From: JAHDCJ01 sp039028895
GTDB taxonomy: Bacteria; Bacteroidota; Bacteroidia; Chitinophagales; Saprospiraceae
Length of the DNA: 64,000 nucleotides
Direction of reading: 5' to 3'
Assembly: GCA_039028895.1 (NCBI GenBank)
Contig: JBCCHF010000012.1
Span: 62,001 to 126,000, forward strand
The position numbers were made by a program, and so were the translations under genes. Shown here in pieces: positions 43,465 through 51,496 of the stretch. Below the pieces are notes generated by a model. The model searched no databases. It saw only the letters and a list, made by a program, of their open reading frames with translations, and had not been told where the DNA came from. Numbering within the stretch: the first letter of the stretch is position 1; every line of letters starts with the position of its first letter.

Positions 43465-45009
43465 CTATATATTCACCTTGTAGGGAAAGAACAGAATAAA
43501 CTCGCTTCCTTTACCTAATTCTGATTTCACATCGATATGTCCTTTATGGGCTGTCAGTATTGCTTTTACGTAGCTTAATCCGAGTCCGAAACCTTTGACA
43601 TCGTGAAGATTTCCGGTATGGACTCTGTAAAATTTATCGAAAATGCGCTTCCGCGCTTCATTGTTCATTCCTATACCTTTATCTGCTACCGTGATCTCTA
43701 CACCACCAGATACATTTCTTGTACTGACTGCGATCTCAGGATTTTCAGGTGAATATTTATTGGCATTATCAAGCAGGTTATGCATGACATTGGATAAATG
43801 TGTTGGATCTGCTTCAATAACAAAATTGTCAGCTTGCAAGAACAGTTGAATAGATCCACCTTTCCTTTCTACTTGCAAAGCGAGATGTCGTGCAGCTGTT
43901 TCCACGACCTCATGCAGGTCAATATCTTTAAGCTTTAACTGGAATTCTTTCTTGTCAAGTAACGACATCTGCAACACCTTTTCTACCTGGCTGTTCATCC
44001 GCTTGTTTTCCTCTTTGATGATCGTTGCAAATCTGGTTACCTTTTCCTTATCTCCTGAAATAACCGGACTGTTAATCGAATCAGCTGCGAGAGAAATCGT
44101 CGCAATTGGCGTTTTGAATTCGTGAGTCATATTGTTCAGGAAGTCATTCTTGATCTCAGACAATTTCTTTTGCTTGAAAATGACCTGAACGGTATAGATA
44201 AAACAGAACAAAATGATACCTGTGAAAAGAATTGACCCCAAAAGCATTGGCCATACAGAGGCCCAAATGAAACCGGCCTTTCCAGGAAAATGGATCATTA
44301 GTTTACCAGGACTCTGATAAAGATTTTGAAAAAGATCAATCTGGAACGGGGAAGTAAAAAGTCTGTGCAATCCAGCTTCGGTAACAGAATTTTCTTGTGA
44401 GGTAACAGGTTCTTCACATGTTTTCACAAATACGAACTTGCGACGCATATTTGAAAATACACCATAACTCACATCGAGGTTAATCCCCTTGTTATGCAAT
44501 TCTTTCTGTAAAAGTTCATCCAGCCAATTGACATCAATCCTTTCGATCAAAGGGCGCCCATCGTTGAGTAGTCCTGCTACCACCATATCAAACTGTTCGT
44601 ACAGATGCTGGTAATCTTCAGTACTGATACAAGGTTGATCGTAATTATTCTGGTAATAGAAAATATCCTTACCGATTAATAACGAACTATCTTCAGGTAT
44701 TTCCCCGTGAAAGGTATAATCCACATTGACATTTGGGTCTTTTCTGAGCTGGAAAAAGATCTCTTCTTCAAAAGCAAGTGCTTGCGGATCTTCCGGGAAA
44801 TCAGGGAAGAAAAAGCTCCTTGAAACGGTTTCAATTTCCCGGTGAAGAAGCTTTTGAGTCACATCATTCAAGGCGTGTTTGACGTTACGGTTGAATTGTG
44901 CTTCGTTAAGCCGGAAAGAGTAATTGATCCAGTACGACTGCATCAACACCACACCAAGTAGCGCCATACTCATCAGTCCAATAATAAACCAGATCGATTT
45001 TTTATTCAT
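43465..45009 (-). CDS. Sensor histidine kinase
   Basis: 514 residues: a first membrane helix (about 6-26), a periplasmic sensing domain of about 215 residues (no recognised fold), a second helix (about 245-270), then HisKA with His296 in MTHEFKTPIATIS and the HATPase with N-box (NVMHNLLDNANKYS), G1 (VADKGIGM), F-box (FDKFYR) and G2 (GFGLGLSYVK). No HAMP domain is clear. It phosphorylates the response regulator encoded next. The gene pair is divergent from the PDZ/T9SS protein; a signal from the envelope or cell surface is the natural guess. Confidence 0.92.
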   Translation of the reverse strand: MNKKSIWFIIGLMSMALLGVVLMQSYWINYSFRLNEAQFNRNVKHALNDVTQKLLHREIETVSRSFFFPDFPEDPQALAFEEEIFFQLRKDPNVNVDYTFHGEIPEDSSLLIGKDIFYYQNNYDQPCISTEDYQHLYEQFDMVVAGLLNDGRPLIERIDVNWLDELLQKELHNKGINLDVSYGVFSNMRRKFVFVKTCEEPVTSQENSVTEAGLHRLFTSPFQIDLFQNLYQSPGKLMIHFPGKAGFIWASVWPMLLGSILFTGIILFCFIYTVQVIFKQKKLSEIKNDFLNNMTHEFKTPIATISLAADSINSPVISGDKEKVTRFATIIKEENKRMNSQVEKVLQMSLLDKKEFQLKLKDIDLHEVVETAARHLALQVERKGGSIQLFLQADNFVIEADPTHLSNVMHNLLDNANKYSPENPEIAVSTRNVSGGVEITVADKGIGMNNEARKRIFDKFYRVHTGNLHDVKGFGLGLSYVKAILTAHKGHIDVKSELGKGSEFILFFPYKVNI

Positions 45010-45132
45010 TTTTCAACTTGCTATTTTGCCTTTTCAGGTTCATCGAAAATTTGAGTATTTTTCATCAAATTTTATTCCTAAACCTACAGTAGCATTACAA
45101 ACTTAGGTACTATGTAAGTTAGTGGCTGTACT

Positions 45133-45159
45133 TTAACTAACCTTTAACTTTTCATTAAC
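45133..45159 (+). promoter_or_regulatory. Three TTAAC boxes at 11-bp period (candidate response-regulator binding site)
   Basis: TTAAC occurs at 45133-45137, 45144-45148 and 45155-45159, exactly 11 bp apart, the spacing used by PhoB/PhoP-type tandem dimers. The last box ends 22 bp before the TACATTTG promoter of the PDZ gene, the place where such activators sit. It lies in the divergent gap between the kinase gene and the PDZ gene. Confidence 0.6.
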
Positions 45160-45181
45160 TGAACCCAAAATCATTAGATTC

Positions 45182-45189
45182 TACATTTG
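45182..45189 (+). promoter_or_regulatory. -7 element TACATTTG for the PDZ/T9SS gene
   Basis: Perfect TAnnTTTG, giving a leader of about 40-45 bases to ATG 45237. No good -33 TTTG is seen, which suits a promoter that depends on an activator bound at the TTAAC boxes. Confidence 0.55.
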
Positions 45190-45236
45190 TAAAGCACTTG
45201 TTTTCACATTTATTCATCGCTCTAAATAAATGGATT

Positions 45237-47480
45237 ATGCGAAACTTTAACACCAAACTCCATCTTTCGTTCATGGGCTTAATTGCCTTCCTCCTGGTTA
45301 GCTTCACAGCTCCGATTCTCGCCCAGGAAAAGCATCAAACTGAGGATGCTCCAAACCACAAAATTGTAATCAAGAAAAAGATCGTCACAGCTGACGGTGA
45401 AACCAAGGTCATTGAAAGAGTGATCGAGGGTGACCAAAAAGGCATCGATCTGGATGAAATCGACAGTCAAATTCAGGAAATTGAAGTCATCAGGAAAGGT
45501 GACGGCGACCAACAGGAAATCATTATCACAACCTTCGGCGACAACGGAGAGTCTGTTATTGAGATCTATAATGATGATCACGACCTGAGCATCAAAGGCA
45601 TAGGCGAGTGCGAATCGCCTAAAATCATCAGCATCTTTGGTGAAGGTGATCACCCAGGCTTGTTTCACCTCAAAAGAGGCATGAGCCATCCGGGTGCCCA
45701 TAACCTACAAGTCGTTACCTTGAAGCCGGGCGAAGCCATTCCAGATAACATTCTGGAAGATATTATCGAAATGGGTCTTGACGTAGAAGCTGTCAGGCAA
45801 CAGGTCGAAGCAGCTGAGCGCATGGTTTACATCTCAAAAGAAGGTGAATCTCCTGCATTGGTGGAAGTTGATGGTGACGAGCCGGAAAGCCTGAAAGGAT
45901 TTATGTTGCACAACAACACTGAAGGCCTCCACTCAATGCCTGGTAACTTTAACTGGCAATCAAAAGATGGCAATTTCTTTAATTTCGATCACGATTTCGA
46001 CTTTGATTTTGATTTCGATTATGATTTTGACTTCGATTTTAACAAAGAAGATCTTGAGCACAAGTTCAATTTCAATTTTGAAGGTGAAATGCCAGAAAAT
46101 CTTAAGGAGAAATTATTAAAAGAATATGAACTAAATATCGAATCCATTGAAGATGGCCAGATCAGGATCGTCACTCCAGAAGGTGAAGACATTATTGATC
46201 TAAACATCGAAAATGATGGAGACGGCATCCATTTCTTCAAACTAAACTCTGAAGGCAACTTCGGTAATCTTGAAAATCTGGAAAGCCTCGAAGACCTTGA
46301 TATTGACATTGATATTAAAGGACTGGAAAATCTCGAAGGTCTTAATTTCCTAAAAAACTGGGACTGGAACTCAAGCTGTGATAAGGCAGAAGTAACCACT
46401 GAAGAAAAACCATTCCTCGGTGTACTCCTGGGCGAAAGCAGTGAAAAAGGCGTATTTGTTGATGGCGTGGTTGAAGAAAGTGCTGCAGAAGCGGCTGGTT
46501 TGCTGGAAGGCGATATCATCACCGCTATTAATGACAACGCAGTTACCAATTCTGATGAACTCGTTGACGCTATCCTCGCACAAAAAGTTGGTGACCAGAT
46601 CACCGTAAGCTACATTCGCGAAGGTAACCCAGCAACTGCTACAGCCACCCTTAATGGCAAATCTTATAAAGTCTGGAATAAGCAGAATTTCAAATTTGAT
46701 CATAAAGCACCTCATCCAGAGCCACATCTGTTCCGTGATCGTAGCTGGTTCCACAACGATGTTGATTGCGAAACTCTTTGTAACAGTCCTTTCCTTGGCG
46801 TTCTCATTGAGAATACTGATGAAAATGCAGGTGTAAATATCACTGATATTTTTCAAGCCACAGGTGCTGAAAAGGCAGATCTCAGAGAAGATGATGTCAT
46901 CATGACGATCAATGATCAGGCGATGAATGACGTTGATGATGTTGTCAAGAAAGTATTAAGCTACAAGCCTGGAGATGTTGTTACCGTAGGTTTTGCTCGC
47001 GATGGACAAAGGCTGTCTGTTGAAGCTACACTTGGCACAAAAGCTAACAGCGGCGCTTACAACCCATGTGATTGTGAAACTTTAGAACTCAAAAAGTCGG
47101 TCGAACTACAGGAGATCATTATCCTGAAAGACCAGGAAGCTGAAGTTGAGGAAGTACCTGAAGAAATTATTGAAGTACCAACTCCACAAGTAGAAACACC
47201 TGTTGAGAATCGTACGCTTCAGTTGCGTGCTTTCAGCCTTTTCCCAAATCCAAATAATGGCAACTTTACCATTAGCTTCAGAGCAGAAAAACAAGAACCG
47301 ATTACCATCTCAGTAGTAGATGTTTCAGGTCGTGAAGTTTATCGTGAAGAGGTGCAGGATTTCCGTGGATCATACTACCAGGATATCAATATTTCCCAGA
47401 ATAGTGGAGGTGTTTACTTCCTCAATATTATCCAGGGAGATGAAATATGGACAGAACGTTTCGTTTACTCTAACGAGTAG
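45237..47480 (+). CDS. Exported protein with Asp-Phe repeat, two PDZ domains and type-A T9SS domain
   Basis: About 747 residues from ATG 45237, which begins a signal peptide ending APILAQ (an in-frame start at 45198 lies too near the promoter). N-terminal half: acidic beta-rich region with KIVIKKKIVTADGETKVIERVIEG. Residues about 249-269 alternate Asp and Phe (FDFDFDFDYDFDFDF), followed by FNFNFEGEMPENLKEKLL. Two PDZ domains follow: PFLGVLLGESSEKGVFVDGV...LLEGDIITAIND and PFLGVLIENTDENAGVNITDI...LREDDVIMTIND. No trypsin-like protease domain. End: type-A sorting domain (FSLFPNPNNGNFTISF...VSGREVYREEV...GGVYFLNI). Probably a surface or secreted scaffold; likely regulated by the neighbouring two-component system. 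A terminator follows. Confidence 0.82.
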   Translation: MRNFNTKLHLSFMGLIAFLLVSFTAPILAQEKHQTEDAPNHKIVIKKKIVTADGETKVIERVIEGDQKGIDLDEIDSQIQEIEVIRKGDGDQQEIIITTFGDNGESVIEIYNDDHDLSIKGIGECESPKIISIFGEGDHPGLFHLKRGMSHPGAHNLQVVTLKPGEAIPDNILEDIIEMGLDVEAVRQQVEAAERMVYISKEGESPALVEVDGDEPESLKGFMLHNNTEGLHSMPGNFNWQSKDGNFFNFDHDFDFDFDFDYDFDFDFNKEDLEHKFNFNFEGEMPENLKEKLLKEYELNIESIEDGQIRIVTPEGEDIIDLNIENDGDGIHFFKLNSEGNFGNLENLESLEDLDIDIDIKGLENLEGLNFLKNWDWNSSCDKAEVTTEEKPFLGVLLGESSEKGVFVDGVVEESAAEAAGLLEGDIITAINDNAVTNSDELVDAILAQKVGDQITVSYIREGNPATATATLNGKSYKVWNKQNFKFDHKAPHPEPHLFRDRSWFHNDVDCETLCNSPFLGVLIENTDENAGVNITDIFQATGAEKADLREDDVIMTINDQAMNDVDDVVKKVLSYKPGDVVTVGFARDGQRLSVEATLGTKANSGAYNPCDCETLELKKSVELQEIIILKDQEAEVEEVPEEIIEVPTPQVETPVENRTLQLRAFSLFPNPNNGNFTISFRAEKQEPITISVVDVSGREVYREEVQDFRGSYYQDINISQNSGGVYFLNIIQGDEIWTERFVYSNE
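45981..46043 (+). repeat. Six-base coding repeat encoding alternating Asp-Phe
   Basis: Repeats of GAYTTY (Y = C or T), about nine units, inside the PDZ-protein gene. Codons vary between units (GAT/GAC, TTT/TTC), so it is kept by selection on the protein or has aged since slippage. Confidence 0.8.
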
Positions 47481-47512
47481 TCGAGTTTTCTCATAGTGAG
47501 TTATTGATGCAA

Positions 47513-47547
47513 AAAGAGCTCCTTCGGTTGATTCGAAGGGGCTCTTT
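47513..47547 (+). terminator. Intrinsic terminator after the PDZ/T9SS gene
   Basis: 14-base arms AAAGAGCTCCTTCG and CGAAGGGGCTCTTT (one G-T wobble) with a 7-base loop, followed by CCTTTAT. It lies 33 bp after the stop codon. The A-run before the stem would also let it work on the other strand. Confidence 0.85.
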
Positions 47548-47601
47548 CCTTTATGCAGAATTGGTTGTAAATTTATAAGTACACACAATCCTTCCCGGCT
47601 T

Positions 47602-48891
47602 ATGATCCACCATTACTCAATTCTTTGTTCGCTGTTTCTGCTTTGTATATCATCTACATTCTCCCAGGTCACTTTCTGGACCGAAGATTTCAATAACGGC
47701 TGTACCAGTCTTTGCTTTGCTAATTCCTATTCGGGAACAAATGGTGCTTGGACTGAAACGCTTACAGGAAGTAACGGGGCTTTCGCCAATGCATGGTATG
47801 TCAGTTGCGCCGAAAATGGCACACAGCCGGGCAACTGTGGGACAGGCTGTATGGGCAATGCTACTCTCCATGTTGGCAATGTTGCAGGCTCTCCGGCAGG
47901 ATTTTGCCCTACGGGGGATTGCGGGGCAGCTTATGACGCTTCTATCGCCAGTGTGGTTACGGCAAAACGAATTGAATCACCCATAATTGATTGCTCTGGC
48001 CATTTTAATATCCAAATCCAGTACAACTTTATAGCCTCGGGTAGTGCAGGATCAGACTTTTATTCAATACTCTACAGTCCAGATGGAGGCACTAATTGGT
48101 CATCTCTAGGCACCGGAGCAGTGTCCAACTGTTGTTGCAATATCCTTGATTGCTTTCTTTCCGGATGCTGCGAACCGTCTACCACTACTTGCGGATCATT
48201 CCGACAAGGTAATTGGAGTCAAGCAACTATTTCTCTTCCTGCCAGTGCTGACCAAAATCCAAATGTAAAGCTTGCTTTCAACTGGGAAAACAATGGCGAC
48301 AATATAGGTACTGATCCGTCAGTTGCGATCGATGATCTTGAACTTGCTGGAGATGTATTTTTACCCATCGAATTAGTCTCCTTCACGGCCAGACAAGTTG
48401 GCATGTCTAATATCCTGAATTGGGAAGTTGCTGCAGAAACAGAATATGATCACTTTGAAATGGAGCGATCTGGAAATGGCTCAGCCTGGGAGTCCATTGG
48501 CAAGGTAGATCCAGTTAATGACCTGGTCTACTTTGAGTTTGTTGACTCAAGTCCTTTACCAGGCATCAGTTATTACAGACTCAGGGAAGTAGAAGTTGAC
48601 GAATCATTTGAGTATTCCGAAATCGTTTCGGTTACCCGAAAAAAACTGGAACAGATCATCAGTATTTTCCCCAACCCTGCTTCACAATTGGTCTCCATTC
48701 GGAAAGAAGGCCCTCCGGGTTCTTTTTCCATAAATGTCTACAACCTTTCAGGAGGGCTTGTCAAGGACAAAGCCATAGTATCTGGAAATCAGGCAGACCT
48801 TCGTATTGACGACATATCTCCGGGCCTTTATTTGATTGAGGTCAGTTACGGTGAGATACAATTCATTGAAAAACTGATAATCAAACATTAA
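47602..48891 (+). CDS. Cys-rich secreted protein with type-A T9SS domain
   Basis: 429 residues: signal peptide 1-21 (ISSTFSQ), an MAM/jelly-roll-like domain (about 22-255) opening FWTEDFNNGC and holding many paired cysteines (NCGTGC, GDCG, NCCCNILDCFLSGCC), then a standard bridge (LPIELVSFTARQVGMSNILNW..., about 257-345) seen in many T9SS proteins, and a type-A sorting domain (about 350-429; SIFPNPASQLVSIRK...GLYLIEVSYGEIQFIEKLI). Binding or enzymatic role not known. The stop codon overlaps the convergent DNA-glycosylase-like gene by 4 bp (TTAA). Confidence 0.8.
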   Translation: MIHHYSILCSLFLLCISSTFSQVTFWTEDFNNGCTSLCFANSYSGTNGAWTETLTGSNGAFANAWYVSCAENGTQPGNCGTGCMGNATLHVGNVAGSPAGFCPTGDCGAAYDASIASVVTAKRIESPIIDCSGHFNIQIQYNFIASGSAGSDFYSILYSPDGGTNWSSLGTGAVSNCCCNILDCFLSGCCEPSTTTCGSFRQGNWSQATISLPASADQNPNVKLAFNWENNGDNIGTDPSVAIDDLELAGDVFLPIELVSFTARQVGMSNILNWEVAAETEYDHFEMERSGNGSAWESIGKVDPVNDLVYFEFVDSSPLPGISYYRLREVEVDESFEYSEIVSVTRKKLEQIISIFPNPASQLVSIRKEGPPGSFSINVYNLSGGLVKDKAIVSGNQADLRIDDISPGLYLIEVSYGEIQFIEKLIIKH

Positions 48892-49463
48892 AGCAGCTCT
48901 TTAACAACTGTTTTTAGCTCAGGTAGCACCTCAACTTCAAACCATGCATTCTTGCGTATCCAAATATTATTTCTTGGAGAAGGATGAGGTAAAGGCAAAA
49001 ATTCAGGCAGGAAGGTTTTGAATTTCTTTACCGTTTCCGTTAATGTTCTTTCTTTGCGGTCGCCTATATATGCAGCCTGGGCATACTGACCGATTAACAA
49101 GGTTAATTGCACTGATTTTAACTGTTCCCAAATCCTGTCGTGCCATAAAGGCGCACATTCTGGCCGGGGCGGCAGATCACCTGATTTCCCCTTTCCGGGA
49201 TAACAAAACCCCATTGGCACGATCGCCACTTTGGATTCATCATAAAAATCGGCCTTCGAAATACCCATCCAATCCCGCAAACGATTACCACTGGCATCAT
49301 CCCATGGTATACCGCTGGCATGGACTACCGACCCTGGTGCCTGACCAATGATCATAATTTTGGAGGTCTCAGCAAAACCTACCACAGGATTGACACCATG
49401 CGGCAAAAATTGCTGACAATGCATGCAGGATCTGATTTCGGTTAACAAGGTTTTTACATCCAT
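48888..49463 (-). CDS. Uracil-DNA glycosylase-superfamily protein
   Basis: 191 residues. A CMHC pair near residue 13 starts the protein; the first UDG motif appears as IIGQAPGSVVHASGIPWDDASGNRLRDWMG and the second as LPLPHPSPRNNIW, in the place of the H-P-S-P motif that contacts DNA. A middle segment TLLIGQYAQAAYIG is also typical. The family removes uracil or related damage from DNA; this subgroup (often annotated only as a UDG-family protein) has not, to my knowledge, been tested, and the first motif is not that of family 1 (GQDPYH). No second cysteine pair is obvious, so an Fe-S cluster is doubtful. Confidence 0.82.
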   Translation of the reverse strand: MDVKTLLTEIRSCMHCQQFLPHGVNPVVGFAETSKIMIIGQAPGSVVHASGIPWDDASGNRLRDWMGISKADFYDESKVAIVPMGFCYPGKGKSGDLPPRPECAPLWHDRIWEQLKSVQLTLLIGQYAQAAYIGDRKERTLTETVKKFKTFLPEFLPLPHPSPRNNIWIRKNAWFEVEVLPELKTVVKELL

Positions 49464-49504
49464 AACTTTCCAAAATTATCATATCTTCATACAAAACCTC
49501 GCAT

Positions 49505-49951
49505 ATGTTTGAAAACGAAATTCTTGATGAAGGATTCCTCAGAGAACTCATAAAAAGTGAACTGGAGATCGACATTGAAGATATCAAGCCTGCTACAGAA
49601 CTGGAAGAAGATGAGGAAAATAGTGTCGTAGGTACATTCGCTAATCAACATGAGGCTAAATTGTTTCATAGCATCCTGCTTCGGATGGGCATAAAGTCCA
49701 GGGTCAATGTAGACCCGACAATGGGTAATATGGATCCGTTGTTCAATACCGGCACTCAGATGCTGCTCACCGATCCGGATGACATTAAAGATGCCTTGAA
49801 GATCATCGAGGCCGTTGACCGAAACATTGAGAAACATCAAAAAGAAAAAGGCTCTGCCGACTACTCCAAATTTCTTTTCGCCACAATCATTATTACGGTG
49901 ATAGCCATACTCTTGATGTATTTGTTGTTAAGATCATCCGGCTCGTTTTAA
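49505..49951 (+). CDS. DUF2007-like protein with C-terminal membrane helix
   Basis: 148 residues. An acidic N-terminus (1-40) leads to a DUF2007-type alpha/beta domain (TFANQHEAKLFHSILLRMGIKSRVNVD...QMLLTDPDDIKDALKII) and a single C-terminal transmembrane helix (about 121-143). DUF2007 folds like a signal-transduction PII-type domain, but its role is unknown. It ends 10 bp before the M20 peptidase gene, same strand, so both are probably one transcript. Confidence 0.65.
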   Translation: MFENEILDEGFLRELIKSELEIDIEDIKPATELEEDEENSVVGTFANQHEAKLFHSILLRMGIKSRVNVDPTMGNMDPLFNTGTQMLLTDPDDIKDALKIIEAVDRNIEKHQKEKGSADYSKFLFATIIITVIAILLMYLLLRSSGSF

Positions 49952-49961
49952 ATTACATTCA

Positions 49962-51416
49962 ATGAAAAAGGTTCTCAAATGGCTATTTATTGGCCTGGGT
50001 GTTTTCATTCTCGTTCTTATTTACAATACGCTAACTTTCACCTCCCAGCAAATTACGCGGGCACCGATCCCGAAAAAGGAAATTCCTGATGAGGCACTGG
50101 AGAGAATGGCTCAAAGCATTCAGATTCCTACAATTTCTCATAGTCAACGAATCGATTCTTCTGTTTTTTATACCTTCCTCGACTTCCTGGACAGTAGTTT
50201 TGTTTATTGTGATTCGTTGATGAACAAATGGGAGATCAACAAACTCAGCCGGGTTTATCATTGGCCTGGCAAAAATGCGAATCTATCTCCAATCCTTCTG
50301 ATTGCGCATCATGATGTAGTGCCTATTGAAGCAGCATCGGCAGACCAGTGGCAGGAAGAACCATTTAGTGGCGTGATCAAAGACGGCTGGATTTGGGGGC
50401 GTGGCGCACTAGATGACAAAGGATCTGTAGTCAGCTTGATGGAAGCAGCTGAAATGCTCTTACGCGAGGGCTATGAGCCCGAAAGAACCGTCTATTTTGC
50501 CTTTGGACATGATGAAGAAGTTGGTGGAGCAGATGGTGCCCTATCAATTGCGCACGACTTTAAAGAAAAAGGTATCACTTTCGAATATGTATTGGACGAA
50601 GGGTCAATGGTGGTTGAAAAGGCGCTGCCAGGGCTGGAGCAACCAGCAGGGCTGATCGGACTTGCAGAGAAAGGGTCTACGACCTTATTGTTGACAGCTT
50701 CTGGTACTGCAGGACATTCCAGTATGCCACCCAGCCAGTCGACCATCGGGGCACTCAGTAAAGCGCTCAGCACACTTGAGGCTAACCCCATGCCAGCCAG
50801 ACTCGAAGGTCCCATTCGGGAGATGTTTGAATATACTGGACCGGAAATGAACCTGCCCTTTAAGGTATTGTTTGCCAATTTATGGGCGACTTCAGGCTTG
50901 CTCAAAAAACAATTGGGAAGCAATGGACCATCAAATGCCGTACTGAGAACGACTACTGCCATTACTATGATCAATGGAGGCGTAAAAGATAATGTTCTTC
51001 CGGCAAGAGCCAACGCAACGATCAATTTCAGGATCAAGCCTGGCGATACTGTTGAAGATGTCATTAAATATGTCGAAAAAACCATTGATAATCCGGAGAT
51101 CACGGTAAGCCTTAAAGATTCTTCCTCAAAAAATCCTTCTAAGGTCTCACCAACCAAAGGATTCGGGTTTCAGGTTATCCAAACAACCTTGAAAGAGATA
51201 TTCCCAGATGTAGTAGTAGCGCCATCACTGGTGATCGCAGCCACTGACAGTCGACATTACAAGATCGTTTCTAACAATATCTACAGGTTTACCCCTGTCC
51301 AGCTAACCTTTGATGAGATAGCAGGCATCCACGGCATCAATGAAAGAATATCAGTAGAAAACTACAGGCAGTCTGTAAGGTTCTTCTATCAACTCATGAA
51401 AAACAGCTGCCAATAA
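49962..51416 (+). CDS. M20 family metallopeptidase (carboxypeptidase S-like)
   Basis: 484 residues with an N-terminal membrane helix (about 7-25) that may anchor it in the inner membrane facing the periplasm. Metal ligands: LIAHHDVVPI (His), WGRGALDDKGS (bridging Asp) and GHDEEVGGADGAL (Glu pair). The dimerisation domain starts near LLLTASGTAGHSSMPPSQS; the final ligand is in the VAPSLVIAATDSRHY and GIHGINERI region. Size and motifs match yeast CPS1-type or bacterial CPG-like M20 peptidases that remove C-terminal residues from peptides or N-acyl amino acids. Confidence 0.9.
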   Translation: MKKVLKWLFIGLGVFILVLIYNTLTFTSQQITRAPIPKKEIPDEALERMAQSIQIPTISHSQRIDSSVFYTFLDFLDSSFVYCDSLMNKWEINKLSRVYHWPGKNANLSPILLIAHHDVVPIEAASADQWQEEPFSGVIKDGWIWGRGALDDKGSVVSLMEAAEMLLREGYEPERTVYFAFGHDEEVGGADGALSIAHDFKEKGITFEYVLDEGSMVVEKALPGLEQPAGLIGLAEKGSTTLLLTASGTAGHSSMPPSQSTIGALSKALSTLEANPMPARLEGPIREMFEYTGPEMNLPFKVLFANLWATSGLLKKQLGSNGPSNAVLRTTTAITMINGGVKDNVLPARANATINFRIKPGDTVEDVIKYVEKTIDNPEITVSLKDSSSKNPSKVSPTKGFGFQVIQTTLKEIFPDVVVAPSLVIAATDSRHYKIVSNNIYRFTPVQLTFDEIAGIHGINERISVENYRQSVRFFYQLMKNSCQ

Positions 51417-51496
51417 AAACTCAATTAGTGACTGCGAGGAGCTAAAACAGTTGTCAAAGGCAAAAACCATTCAACAATGCCCGCAAAGCAAATCAA

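Noticed and set aside
45010..45132. tRNA or riboswitch in the gap before the PDZ gene
   Set aside because: No cloverleaf or conserved riboswitch core is visible; the sequence is AT-rich and only the TTAAC boxes and the -7 element stand out.
46019..46603. 194-codon antisense frame within the PDZ gene
   Set aside because: Ser/Phe-rich product caused by the Asp/Glu/Leu-rich coding strand; no domain and no promoter.
47481..47601. Possible small RNA between the PDZ gene and the next T9SS gene
   Set aside because: The only structure is the intrinsic terminator; no separate promoter is seen.
50492..51157. 221-codon antisense frame within the M20 peptidase gene
   Set aside because: The plus strand has all M20 motifs across this part; the antisense product has no recognisable feature.
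51417..51496. Possible terminator between convergent M20 peptidase and gldB genes
   Set aside because: No stem of useful length or T-run is visible in the 80 bp.
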